Assembly (NCBI GenBank): GCA_947247005.1 | Contig: OX365959.1 | Coordinates: 34,368,148-34,432,147 of the forward strand | Direction: 5' to 3' | Length of the DNA: 64,000 nucleotides | DNA from: Spisula solida | Taxonomy: Eukaryota; Mollusca; Bivalvia; Venerida; Mactridae | Part shown: positions 21,901 to 32,151 of the stretch, piece after piece | Layout of the letters: every line of letters starts with the position of its first letter | Position numbering within the stretch: the stretch's first letter is position 1 | Made by a program: the position numbers and the translations under genes | Notes under the pieces: model-generated | What the model was told of the DNA's origin: nothing | The model's database searches: none | The model's input: only the letters and a program-made list of their open reading frames with translations

Positions 21901-24900
21901 TATCTGAGGAGAGGAAACAGAAAGGTGAAGTACAGGTAAGTCTGTCAGTTATAGTGTACAGGGTGTTAAAAGAGTTTGTTCTCAAAACTTCAATTCATAT
22001 CAAGTGTTATTTGAGTATGTACGCAGTAGACAATTTTAATTTCTTACTCTAATAGCTTCAATTAATGCTCGAAAGATGAGAACAATCAGGAATTTAAACT
22101 GAAAATGTTACAGTCAAAATAAACTATTGAACTTAAATTAAACATTGAGAAACTTTTTTAACAATTATATTTATTATACCATACTGAAGGAACAATTATT
22201 ATTTGGGGGCTCCATCATCACAATCGACATTACGCCATAGCAGAGATTGCTTCACCTTATTGTTTGTCAAAGGTGTTTAGCAAAGGCTTTCAAGCTAATC
22301 CATTGGATCCTGTGATTTTACAGGTGATTGATTGACAATTAGGGTATGTCATTTCTGGCCGGCATTTCGTGAGGAATAGTCAGTTTAATGTGTTACTGTA
22401 TATTTGTTTTTTGTACAGGATGTGGATGTGAATGCTATGATACTATCAGCACAATTCTGGCCGGCATTTCGTGAGGAGAAAATTACGTTACCAGAACACA
22501 TGCAGAAACTATTGGAGGAATATACACATAAATATGAAGCACAGAAAGGCAATAGAACATTAGATTGGAAAGCACATCTTGGTAGGTTCTTTGTACTTCC
22601 AAGTCATTAATATTCATATTGTAGCATTAATTACATCCCACATGTAGTGGGGAAGCAAACGGTTTCAATAACGATTCTCAAACATTGCATGGAGGTCATT
22701 CATCAACGGTTCTTGCTTCTCACTTGTTTTGTGAATTTCAATGTGTTTAATACAGTACAACCTTTCCAGACAGCCTCCTTTTAAAACAGTGGTATCAATA
22801 TTTAAAGAAACACTCATTGATAAACAATATAGCCATCGTACAGGCTGCTTAATATAGTACAGTACAATTAATGGATATCTCCTGACCGACGAACATGATA
22901 AAAGCAATATATCTCCCTGGGGGACATAACTAAACCATTCTGCACAAACATTGCAGTCCATTTTTTACATCAATATTATTCTTGATTCTCACTTGTTTTG
23001 TGAAGTTCAATGTGTACTGACTTTGGGCATACATGTTTTACAAACATGTTACTTTAAGTATCTATTTGCCAATTTTACAATTTCTTGTGAATGGGACTTT
23101 TACAAAGCTAACATAATCTCATGTATACTTTCTGTATTTATTTTAGGTTTAGTAAACATAGATATAGAATTGAAGGATAGAACGTTAAATTTCAATGTCA
23201 CACCAGTTCATGCAGCCATTATAATGCAGTTCCAGGAACATGGTACTGGTATGTAACTATTCTGTATCATTTATTGCACATGTACAAATATAGTTGAGGC
23301 CTGTGGAGTTCATCATTTTGTACTTCTTTTCTAAGTCTTTGTTAAGGGCAATCAGCGATCTGTACAGCATTTATATGAAATAAAAGTACCTCGGATGTAT
23401 CAAGCGGATTTATCCAGTAGCATTCTTTCTCAGATCCTACGCTGAAGAAAATAGACCATGTTTAGACAATTTCGCTACACTCCTTGAGCATAACACGCAG
23501 CTACGCGGGTGTGTATTCCATTGAAGTATGGTTATACTCCCAGATACATAGTATATGGGGGCTATATACGTCGGTTGGTCCATATAAAATTTGTCCGCGC
23601 TATTTCTCTGCAACCATTGGTCGAATTTCAATGAAACTTGGCATGACTCATCAGTACCAAGTCTAGTTGTGCATATCGTCAGCGAACGTCGGTCGGATTA
23701 ATTTTAAGGGAGTTACAGCCCTTTGTTTTTTACACTTGTAAATTTTGTCCGGGCTATTTCTCTGTAGCCGTTGGTCATATTTCATCGAAACTTTGTATGA
23801 CTGAATGGTACTAAGTCTAGTTGTGCATATTGTTGGCGGACGTTGGTCAGATTAATTTTAACGGAGTTACGGCCGTTTGTTTTTTTACACTTGTAAAATT
23901 TGTCCCGGCTATTTCTCTTTAACCGTTGGTCGTATTTGATTTAGACTGATCAGCACCAAGTCTAGTTGTGCATATAAGTTAGATTAGACATATATGCATA
24001 TCATCATAATTTGGAAGTCTCATACTGCGTCACTGTGTCCAGCAGTATCTGGGGGTATTCATCACATTCAGTGATATTTCTTGTTTACATCTGTCATGAT
24101 GCCGTCAAGGCAAAAGTAGTTCCAAAATGGCGTCGTTCTATTTACACCAATGATTCGTAAGAAGTTGTCTGAGGTGTCCTGATTGGATTAAGGGTTCTTT
24201 GATATTTGTTTGCTTGCTTGCGTTGTGCATGATGATTCCAGATTGGTCAATGACTTCCTACATAGCAAAGAGACTGTAACATAAAACATGGAATCAGAGT
24301 GTGCTACTCTAGTTCTTTCCAAATAGACTCCTTGATTCTGAAAACCATTTCTGAAATGACCAAGTGCCCCAGACGAGAATTGAACTGTAGTCTAGAATGT
24401 ATGAACAACAGAGTTATTCCCCTTTTATTGTAAAAATTGCCTTTAGCCTAATATGTTAAGAGTAAAACAGAAATATGTCTGATACTCATACGACTGTCTG
24501 AGTCCAGTGCCACGGACCTTACATAAATTTATTATCCCTGCTGTAGTATTTAATGCTATTTGCTATGTAATTGATATGAAGTTTATAAATTGCTGGCTTA
24601 GAATTAGAAGGTTGTTAGTACAAAATTGATATTTTGAGAAAACAAAAACTGTCTGAAAACTACTTATGGAAAAACAAGCTTTTTCATCTACGGTTTGGTC
24701 AACATGACCTGCTCATATTTTCATGAAAATAGGCTCAAAACAAGCGCCTTGTGATGCAGATTTCAAATATGTATGGACCTTATAAGGTCGTAAGTAGCGC
24801 TTACGACCTTCTCATTCTAAGCCAGCAAAATATGAGCTATTTTAAAGGAAACTGATCGGTATTATTCCAGGAGGGGTTGCTAAGGAGCGGTGGACAGTGG

Positions 24901-26326
24901 AAGAACTAAGCAGTGTTTTACAGGTACCTGCTACAGCATTAAGACGTAAGATAGCGTACTGGCAAAGTCAAGGTTTACTGAAAGAAGAACAGACGGACAC
25001 ATTCTTATTGGTCGAGGAACATAAGGGGCGGAGTCATGATAGTATTATCACAGAAGATGAAGAAGCGGAGTCGGCCATGGCATCTGCACACGCTAAAACT
25101 GAGGAAGAGTTACAGGTTAGAGTTTGTTTATTGACTAGTTAGATAAAATGGATCAGCAACAACTTACTACATTTGTGTAATTTTAATTTTTCATCACATA
25201 TATGTTTCGATTAAAATACCTTCTTAAGTGTGATGTTTAGACTGAAATGTATTTGACGATGCTATACAAATGCCAAAATGAAGTTATTACTGACTAGTTA
25301 TATTATATCATGTAACAATTATACCCCCATCTTTGGTGAGGGAGTATATTGCTTTGTACATATTGGTCGGTAGATCAAATAGTTTCTGATCAATAACTCA
25401 ACAACGATGGAGTCTAGGATCTTAAAATTTGATCAGAAAATAGGAGCTTGTTGCCCGAGCGCTTTACTACGGTCTAGGCAACAACATGCTACCAGCGACC
25501 AGTGCTTGCCGATAGCATACCGTTTCTCAACTCTTTGCTAGGCGAACGCTACGGAGAACTTTCTTGTGTTTTCGGTAGCGCTATACAGGGCAATGGTCGG
25601 CTATCCGCGAGCGTTGGCTCCTGATCTGTAATAAACCAATTTGGCTGTTCCTTGTAATAGGAGTGACACGACATTAGATAAACACTCCACTATTCTGGAA
25701 CTTGCCCAATATTCAGCATCCATTTTAATGCCTGATATGTTGTGGTCTCAAATAAAAACTGACCAACTCCTGTACTATGGATAAATGCTCTAACATATGG
25801 TCATGTCATTGCTTGAATCTAAATTATGTTTCCCACTTAAACATAGTGGGGAGACATATGAATTTTGTGCTGAACGTCACAAAAAAGTCCACGCTAGTTC
25901 TCTATCAGATTTCAGTAAAAATTCACGTAAATACTTGATACCAATCCTCGTTGTGCAGATTGTCAGGAATTTTTGCTCGATAATTTTTGCCTGAATTTAG
26001 CCTTTTGCAGGGGACATACATTTTCATGTCAAAAACCCTCCTAGTTGTTATTGGTTAAGTATGCTCCATGCTCCATTTATTGATATTTCATATCATACCA
26101 TTGTTGTTTTCTATTGTAGGTATTCTGGACATACATTGTTGGTATGTTATCTAACTTGGAGTCATTGCCCTTGGAGCGTATACATGGAGTGTTACGTATG
26201 TTTGCTATGGAAGGTGTATCAGGGGAGATCACTATTGATGAAGTCAAACATTTCCTGGATAATAAAGTGAAGGAACAGTGCTTGATTTGTTCTGGTGGAG
26301 TGTACAGACTACCAAAGTCATCTTAA
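12938..26326 (+). CDS. ANAPC2: Anaphase-promoting complex subunit 2 (cullin-like), 14 coding exons
   Basis: This is the cullin scaffold of the APC/C ubiquitin ligase, which binds the RING subunit ANAPC11 and drives mitotic degradation. Coding exons: 12938-13012, 14475-14943, 15690-15798, 16361-16493, 16741-16903, 17711-17830, 18689-18806, 19565-19737, 20911-21080, 21819-21935, 22419-22581, 23147-23248, 24871-25115, 26120-26326. All are GT-AG and phase-consistent. The total is 787 residues, slightly shorter than the ~820 of vertebrates. Residues 26-400 are cullin-repeat-like helices. Residues ~450-640 are the cullin homology region (FVNEYRTLLADRIL, YEIEKEIRYLELLKLRFGES, then AQFWPAFREE). Residues ~640-719 carry the WTVEELSSVL winged helix (LRRKIAYWQSQGLLKEEQ). 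Residues 720-787 are the C-terminal APC2 domain ending CSGGVYRLPKSS. The exon 12 donor is uncertain by a few bases (GTACTG or GTATGT; the latter used). Introns are full of repeats, and two contain copies of exon pieces. Confidence 0.95.
13228..13726. mobile_element. Possible TIR element with GCGATACGACAATG-like subrepeats
   Basis: CTGTTAGTGCC near the left is inverted as GGCACTAACAG at the right. In between is an unusual composition of ACAATGCGATAC and ATTGTCGTATC-like motifs in both orientations, which makes several frames open on both strands. None looks like a real protein. It lies in ANAPC2 intron 1. Confidence 0.45.
13870..14122. mobile_element. MITE with ~62-bp inverted ends and 9-bp target duplication
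   Basis: Starts GGCAGTGGCTAGCCGTCC and ends with the inverse. The inverted repeats run about 62 bp with few mismatches. ATTTTACAT flanks both sides exactly (13861-13869 and 14123-14131). A 9-bp duplication suggests a Mutator-like insertion. There is no ORF. It lies in ANAPC2 intron 1. Confidence 0.85.
14240..14420 (+). mobile_element. tRNA-derived SINE in ANAPC2 intron 1
   Basis: A box TGGTTGAGTGG is perfect. A weak B box (GGTTAGAATCT) lies 50 bp on. A short body follows. It ends about 55 bp before exon 2. Confidence 0.55.
15395..15615 (-). mobile_element. SINE family A, near full-length copy, minus strand
   Basis: Reading the minus strand: a tRNA-like head (TTAGTGGTAGTCC; B box GGGTTTGATCCCA), then a body with GGCTAGATGTTCAGCA, GGGAAACTGGC and CTCATACCCTCGTG, and a tail GTGATTAATATGTGAAA. 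The same body appears at 21095-21262, 30880-31085 and 33935-34185 on the plus strand and at 49435-49612 on the minus strand. Confidence 0.75.
16919..17225 (+). repeat. TATGCCCC...GGGGCATA repeat, copy 1
   Basis: Begins TTATGCCCCAGCATC and closes with CCGGGGCATAAGCGTTTACT then GAATGCAGTCTTGTTT. A second copy lies at 26841-27134 with the same TTTATGGACAAGGCTTCCAC and GCAGTCTTGTTT 3' part. GTTCGTCCG motifs are internal. It follows ANAPC2 exon 5 by only 15 bp. Confidence 0.75.
17788..18150 (+). repeat. 197-bp tandem duplication covering the 3' end of ANAPC2 exon 6
   Basis: The first unit (from about 17788) covers the last ~43 coding bases of exon 6 plus its donor and intron. The second unit (from about 17985) repeats them 197 bp later. 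The duplicated coding part differs at four bases from the original; three are silent and one changes Pro to Ser. The donor GTAAGT is intact in both. Confidence 0.85.
19054..19148 (+). repeat. 13-bp minisatellite
   Basis: About seven near-perfect units of AAAGAAGCACATC in ANAPC2 intron 7. Confidence 0.9.
19289..19560 (+). repeat. TATGCCCCC...ATGGGGGCATA repeat ending at ANAPC2 exon 8
   Basis: Starts TTATGCCCCCATTTTTTATG and closes with TTATGGGGGCATACATG, then TTGTAACATCTCTTGTTA. It carries CAATAACTCAAGAACGC and AAGGTCAAGGTCGC. A truncated relative is at 25319-25430. Its last bases run into the acceptor of exon 8 at 19563-19564, so the element may supply part of that intron's 3' end. Confidence 0.7.
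20570..20732. mobile_element. Hairpin MITE in ANAPC2 intron 8
   Basis: Two long inverted arms: GAATATGTATCTGTGTTTT is inverted as AAAACACAGGTACATATTC, continuing outward with CTATGTTGAC against AACATAGTCAA. The preceding 20296-20563 is shared with 27597-27830 (marker ACTAGCCTTGTTTA...AAACAAGCAG). Confidence 0.7.
21090..21265 (+). mobile_element. SINE family A copy, head-truncated, directly after ANAPC2 exon 9
   Basis: CATACCAAAGACGAAATAAA, ACTAGACGTTCAGCA and the tail GTGTCAAGAGTGATTAAT match the family. It starts within ~10-15 bp of the exon 9 donor. Confidence 0.65.
21504..21730. mobile_element. MITE family with CTGGCTTAGAATTAGAAGG ends, diverged copy
   Basis: The right end (CATTCTAAGCCAG) and the internal ATGAAAATAGGCTC / GAAGCGCCTTGTGATGCAGA region match the fuller copy at 24593-24825. 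The left end is decayed. A third copy lies at 50071-50222. Confidence 0.65.
23500..23985 (+). repeat. Interspersed repeat with ~154-bp tandem units
   Basis: Starts around the TATACTCCCAGATACATAGT motif. It then holds about 2.6 units of 154 bp marked by TTGTCCG-GCTATTTCTCT and ACCAAGTCTAGTTGTGCATA (23591, 23745 and 23899). The same unit occurs once at 35610-35790. Confidence 0.75.
24593..24825. mobile_element. MITE with CTGGCTTAGAATTAGAAGG ends
   Basis: A 233-bp element. The left end CTGGCTTAGAATTAGAAGGT is inverted at the right as CTTCTCATTCTAAGCCAG. An inner palindrome AAGGTCGTAAG...CTTACGACCTT sits near the right end. It lies in ANAPC2 intron 12, about 45 bp before exon 13. Confidence 0.8.
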
Positions 26327-26637
26327 GTGGCAGGAATGATAATATTCCTGATTTATCCTGAATTCTGAATTTATCTATCCTGAAGAGCTATGATTTTTTA
26401 CCAAAACAAAAGTTATTTGAAGAAAATATCACAAGAAATGGCGAAGTTACGGTCAATTAAGTCTGCCCTGAAGGATTTTCCTTAACACAAACTGAGTTGA
26501 GTATTGAAACAATTGGATTGAAGGCCTCTATTTTGGCAAAAATGGTAGGCTGCATATGATTTTCATGATATCTCATTTGGCTCTTTTGACACTTATTGGT
26601 CAGGGGGGTCGGGAACAGGCAATGGTCCAGTGATTAG

Positions 26638-27394
26638 TAGGGCTGCGTATCAGTTAGAATGATCAATACGATTTTTGTATCGATACAAAATGATCGATAT
26701 TCGATATATCATATGATATATTATTTTGGCAATAAAACATCTACATACTGTAAATATGCACGTGCATACTTACAAGATGTAGGGGTTTAACACAATTAAG
26801 CCAGGCCTGCGATGTGATAAACAACCTATTTGTATATTTTTATGCCCCCGTATCGATAGATCGGGAGGCATGTAGTGATTCACCTGTCCTTCCGTTCGTC
26901 CGTCCGTTCGTTCGTCCGTCCTGGTTAACCCAAATTGACCGTTTCTTCTAGCATCATTATGGCTTGCTACAAAGCTTCCAAACTTGCATGGATGTTGTAT
27001 ATGAACACTCTCCACACACCTGTATCACCTGACCCCATTTTGACCTTCACCTTGACCTAATTTTGGACTTAGACTTATTTATGGACAAGGCTTCCACAGG
27101 GGGCATATGTGTTTATTGAACGCAGTCTTGTTTAAATTGCGCAAGTAGTTTACATAGCAGATTCTTGTCTGAAAATTAGATTCACTCTGACACAAACTAC
27201 TTCAACGACCTGACCATTTTGAGACGAAACAAATAGACGACGGAAAACTTGATTGAAAATGGGTATTTTATTGATTAACATGTATACTTTTGTTGATCGA
27301 TTTCTTTACCAATCCGGGCACGTTCGATACGATGTATCGATCGAACACAAAATACCAACATTTGATTTATATCGGAAACCGGTATGCAGCCCTA
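26638..27394. mobile_element. hAT-type non-autonomous element with 8-bp target duplication
   Basis: 757 bp. The ends are TAGGGCTGC and GCAGCCCTA. GTGATTAG is duplicated exactly at 26630-26637 and 27395-27402. It contains a second repeat (the TATGCCCC...GGGGCATA type, 26841-27134), so at least three insertion layers are stacked. No transposase ORF. It lies just downstream of the ANAPC2 stop, so it may lie in or near the 3' UTR. Confidence 0.85.
26841..27134 (+). repeat. TATGCCCC...GGGGCATA repeat, copy 2, nested in the hAT element
   Basis: Starts TTATGCCCCCGTATCGATAG and ends GGGGGCATATGTGTTTATTG then AACGCAGTCTTGTTT. It has a dense GTTCGTCCGTCC run near 26890-26925. See the copy at 16919-17225. 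Confidence 0.75.
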
Positions 27395-27600
27395 GTGATT
27401 AGTACGCTGGATTTGTAACAAGGCAATGCAGGTTCAATTTCAAGGCAGGTCATACATACACTTTCTTGAAAATTTGGCACTGATTGTAGATTTTCCTCCA
27501 CATGTGGAGAAATTGCTGGTTCCATGTGGAAGGGTAAGTTTGTACTGGTTCGGATACAGTCTAGGCAAACTGGTTAGGTGATTCTGCAACTGTATAATAT

Positions 27601-28382
27601 AGGTCACCTACAATAGCACTAGCCTTGTTTACGAATAAAAAGTGACAATTAAATACATTTCCGATGTAGATATTTGTTCAATATATTGCATAACCCTTTT
27701 GAAGCATAATAGTCTTTCACATTATATTTGAAACAAGCAGCCACTAGACTGTGTCATGTTTATATTATTAATCTTTGTTTGGCTAGAATTATCGTCTGCG
27801 AGCTATAGAAACAGTGTTTAACCTGAATGCAATAAAATTATTGATATTCGTGGCAGATTAAATTTTTTAATAATTGCTCGAATGAATTGGATCATGAAAT
27901 AAAACCCCCTCAAAATTAATCAACTTCAAAAATGCTTGACAGGAGATTTTTCTTTCAATATTTTTAATTTACCATTTTATCAAAATCCACACAATTTAAT
28001 TTGTTTCTATGTGGTATGTTATGATCTTGCTAAATAAAATGTGTTTTGACTACGCAATAAGAAAGAAAAAACAGGCAAAATGCCTTGTATTGAAGAGTTT
28101 CTATGTGTCTCATTTATTTAAGTAATGCCTTTCGAATGTTTGCAGGATGAAAGAGTTATAATTTAAATATGCTGGAAACTTACACAATGTCTTTGAAGTC
28201 ATTTAGCATTAATATTGCACATATTAAATATTGTTATTTGTTACAGCAATGTAAATTAAATAACTTTCTAAAATGACATGTGTTTTTGTATTGTTTTGTT
28301 TTGAAGCTCACTTACTGTAAATAACCAAAATGTATGTTTTGAGCTGTCTGTTTGTTCCTCAGTGTATTCTTTACCTGAATCA
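27601..28382. other. Intergenic, old repeat only
   Basis: 27597-27830 is a diverged copy of the 20296-20563 repeat. The rest is AT-rich with no exon seen. Confidence 0.5.
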
Positions 28383-28982
28383 GATGTTGGTCTGGGAACT
28401 TGACTAACCACTGATGTATGAGGATGTTGGTCTGGGAACTTGACTAACCACTGATGTATGAGGATGTTGGTCTGGGAACTTGACTAGTCACTGATGTATG
28501 AGGATGTTGGTCTGGGAACTTGACTAACCACTGATGTATGAGGATGTTGGTCTGGGAACTTGACTAACCACTGATGTATGAGGATGTTGGTCTGGGAACT
28601 TGACTAACCACTGATGTATGAGGATGTTGGTCTGGGAACTTGACTAACCACTGATGTATGAGGATGTTGGTCTGGGAACTTGACTAACCACTGATGTATG
28701 AGGATGTTGGTCTGGGAACTTGACTAACCACTGATGTATGAGGATGTTGGTCTGGGAACTTGACTAACCACTGATGTATGAGGATGTTGGTCTGGGAACT
28801 TGACTAACCACTGATGTATGAGGATGTTGGTCTGGGAACTTGACTAGTCACTGATGTATGAGGATGTTGGTCTGGGAACTTGACTAACCACTGATGTATG
28901 AGGATGTTGGTCTGGGAACTTGACTAATCACTGATGTATGAGGATGTTGGTCTGGGAACTTGACTAACCACTGATGTATGAG
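28383..28982. repeat. 40-bp minisatellite, exactly 15 units
   Basis: Unit GATGTTGGTCTGGGAACTTG plus ACTAACCACTGATGTATGAG. All 15 copies have the same length and are nearly identical. Copies 3 and 12 share the variant ACTAGTCA, and copy 14 has ACTAATCA. The uniformity implies recent expansion or ongoing homogenisation. The minus strand stays open through part of the array, but nothing suggests coding. Confidence 0.95.
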
Positions 28983-29107
28983 TACACTTTGAGTTGTCAG
29001 TTGCATTTGAAAGAGCAAGATGAGACTTGTTGATGATGTATCACGAGAGAACTGGTCGATAACAGTTACTGCTTTATTTAGTTGTGACCAAACATTAAAA
29101 AGAACTG

Positions 29108-29310
29108 GCAATAGTATGGTTAGTGCGCTGGATTTCTTACTAGTCAATCAGGATTTGATTCCTGGTTGCAGCAGGTTATACCCTCTAAGACAATTTGACA
29201 ACAGCGTTGATTTTCCTCCACATTTGTAGACGTTGCTGGTTCCTTGTGGTAGGTAAGGTTAGTGTTGGTAAGGACAGGAAAACTGGTTATATAACTGACA
29301 AATTGTTGAG
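29108..29310 (+). mobile_element. SINE family B, uninterrupted copy
   Basis: tRNA-like head with A box TGGTTAGTGCG and B-box-like GATTTGATTCC, then the body GATTTTCCTCCACATTTGTA and GCTGGTTCC. It ends near GAAAACTGGTTATATAACTG. Confidence 0.65.
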
Positions 29311-30452
29311 AAAATGTGTTAAAATGGAATACGTAAACATCAAACGTTTTGGATTTTCAATGATTTATTCAAAAGTGATTTCAATAGCTGAAAAACATAC
29401 ATATGCACACAAACACACGCACACAGCATATCAATAAAAATAATACTGTTTTGGTAAAAATACGAAACACAAAGCCATAAATGTATTTGCTAGAGTATCT
29501 TCCAAACATTTCTTGAAACAGTTTATAGGAATGATGTTCTGGTCTCCTGAAGCATCCCAATCTGAGCTATCACAAATATTTGAGTTAATTTCTATGCAAG
29601 ACCAGACTCAAAATTGGTATAAAACAGGAACGTTGTTTTGAGTTCATTACAGTAAAAATTTAAGAATTCCTACTGCAGATTTGTCTCAAAACTCTTGATT
29701 TGAGTAAAATCTTAATTTGAGCGGAGGTTTCTACATGTGATGCTTGGGAAATCGTGGTCTGTTTTGACTCATTTCCGTACTTTTAATAAAACATGATTTA
29801 TTACTTATTAAGTTTTCCACTATATCAATAAATAAATGATTTGTTGAAAAGAAGGTCAATGGGAGCTCCCTATGTTGGACGATAATCTAGAAAATAATTT
29901 ATACTAGCTTCTTGTAAAGCATATAAATGACTGATTAATGTATAAAATGAAATAAAACATAGAAGCAAAATCCCCACAGTACGTATCATTCTAAGCACAT
30001 GAATATGGAAAGCGCAAGTTTCATGAATGGCTAAAATTTGCCCTGCATTGTTTTTAAACCTATAAACTTGTCCTACATACCTATCCTTTCCACTTTTTGA
30101 CTTGTCTAAGATAAAACTTTAGTTATCTTTATATATTTCTATATGAAGGGAGTTTTTATCCAAGATAATTTCTTTAAACAAGTAAGACCACTAAGTAGAA
30201 TATTTAATGTGCATGGTAAAACACTTTGTTAATACAGACTCTTGTACAGTACAACATCTGTGCAGCAACACCCTTTGGGAGCTTCAAATAGAGGATATTG
30301 CTCTACAGATGTTAAATATATATAAAGTAAATATCAACTTCCGAAGGTGTTGTTATAGAGAGATTGTTGCACAGTCAGTACTTAAAATTTGATAAAATCT
30401 CAAAAATTCCTATTAATTAAATAAATGTTCATATTATCATTTAACACAAGGT
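29311..30452. other. Intergenic, nothing recognised
   Basis: AT-rich. A short CACA-rich stretch lies at 29405-29420. No exon or intact repeat was recognised. Confidence 0.4.
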
Positions 30453-32151
30453 TCATTTCTTGTATGCATTTTTTATTCCACCATCTTCAGTCCACATATG
30501 AGCTTGATAATCTGAAAACAACGCCAGGTTTTTCCAGGAATATGTCTTTGGGTCAATATAAGAGTCACTTTTGTACCATTTCCCTCTCTTTGCGCTACTT
30601 GCTTTTGTTTCACGCTGCATTCGTTGTACAATATCGGGAATTTTACTGACTGGAAGTTTCTGTGGGTTGCTAGGCATTCCACGGAATATGTTATTGTACA
30701 TACCTGAAACAAACGTGCAATATATAACCGCATTTGGGAAAAAAGTAAATATGAGGGCTGTTGAAAAGTTCATGGAAAAATGGAGTTTTATCACATTTAC
30801 AATATAGAAATACCAGCATTTCTCTGCTTATTTTTTTAACACCCCACGCACATAAAGGTATCAGAACGCTACATCAGCTGTTAGGTGATACTTAGGTGAT
30901 ACCTATCAAAGACGAAATAAAAAGGTATCAGTAATTCCATTGCTAAATGCTGGGCATAAATGGGAATCCTGGCTTACGTGCCTCATACCCTTGTGACAAT
31001 GGATACCATCAGGTTTGAGGTGTCAAAATTGACTTACAATCATTATATACATTGTAAGAACTTGTTTCACATTGACCCTTAAATAATTTGGTAACAAAAA
31101 CCACAGGTAACCGTATGATGTTGGCCGTATTAATATGATTAGTATAACAGTTATTACTTAAATTAAAAAAAATACAATATGACCACCTATGTAAAAAGGT
31201 ACATGTAATACACTTTCATTTCCGTTTCAACCTTCGTATTTCACGCTGGTTGTGAACAAGGTCTGACGTCTAGACCAATCACTCTCTGGACGACTGCAGG
31301 CTCTCTGGGTTACTAACCAGTACTCGTGCCAAAGATTGTTAAGTTCATGCTCTAGCCTAGGTCATTGTGTCAATCAGACTTATAGTTAAATCATGATTAG
31401 ACTAGACTGACAATGGACACAAATACGTATGTATGTACAGCTTGGAGAATTTGACTCGATCCCCACCTTTATGCATGAATATATTATAATCCAGTCAGGG
31501 TAAGAATAAAGTAAAGCAGCGGTCCAGTCCACTATTACAGTGTAAACCAATAATAAAATACAGCTATAATTTCAATGCTAAACTAACATACTATATTTGC
31601 TCTGCCTGTTCAGACAACGACAACATCACTCTCACAATATCCTAACTGGACTGTACATGGACGAGGTTCTTACGTTGAATATATTTCCGCAAGCAAATCG
31701 TGAAATATAATAATCATAATAACGACTTTATTTATGATTACATATTTGACAATATGGTCCACTGGAAAGAAAACAGACAACGTACTCGGTGTTTTAGATT
31801 TATGTTTTAATAACACATCGAGCGTCTCCGTGATATTCCCCGCTTGTATTATAAATACAATCTACATGTATAGACAAGATATAAGCTGTTTAATTATGCT
31901 TATAGAAGGTCGAGGATCGTATCAATTTCTCTGGACTATACTTCGATATCTACTGTCAATACGAGTCCACGCACGTACATTGGACCACAGATGTGTTATT
32001 ATCTTTGTGATTTTTTGACAATTAGAAAGTTTTTACGTGAAAAAACAAACAAACCGGTGTTTGGTCGTCCGCCATCACCACGTTGTAATGTTGATGCTGG
32101 TGTGGTTGGTCCAATCCGTGGACCGGAAGTTCCTATTGCTGCTACGGACAT
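30453..32151 (-). CDS. Small two-exon gene of unknown function (115 aa)
   Basis: I do not recognise the family. The coding exons are 32151-32055 (32 codons plus 1 nt) and 30703-30453 (2 nt plus 83 codons with stop). The phase-1 junction recreates a Gly codon. The acceptor has a good pyrimidine tract (TTTGTTTCAG); the donor is weak (CCG/GTTTGT). The protein is basic and low in Cys, with no signal peptide or membrane segment. It starts MSVAAIGTSGPRIGP, continues RGDGGRPNTG and NIFRGMPSNPQKLPVSKIPD, and ends with an aromatic-rich part (GKWYKSDSYIDPKTYSWKNL, then ALFSDYQAHMW). The terminal exon reads clearly as protein. The first exon is supported only by phase and by its Pro/Gly-rich continuity. 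The 1351-bp intron holds a SINE A copy (30880-31085). An additional 5' non-coding exon is possible. Confidence 0.55.
30880..31085 (+). mobile_element. SINE family A copy
   Basis: ATCAAAGACGAAATAAAA, TGCTAAATGCTGGGCATAAA and the tail GAGGTGTCAAAATTGACTTA match the family body. The tRNA head is not evident. It lies inside the intron of the small gene, opposite strand. Confidence 0.65.

Larger units (their letters stand above)
26595..27600 (+). mobile_element. SINE family B split by a hAT-type insertion
   Basis: The SINE head (GGTCCAGTGATTAG) ends at 26637 and resumes at 27395-27403 (GTGATTAGTACGCTGGA...), then continues with the B-box-like GGTTCAATTTC and the TTTTCCTCCACATGTGGAG body. The tail is near 27590. 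The uninterrupted relative at 29108-29305 has the same order without the gap. Confidence 0.8.
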
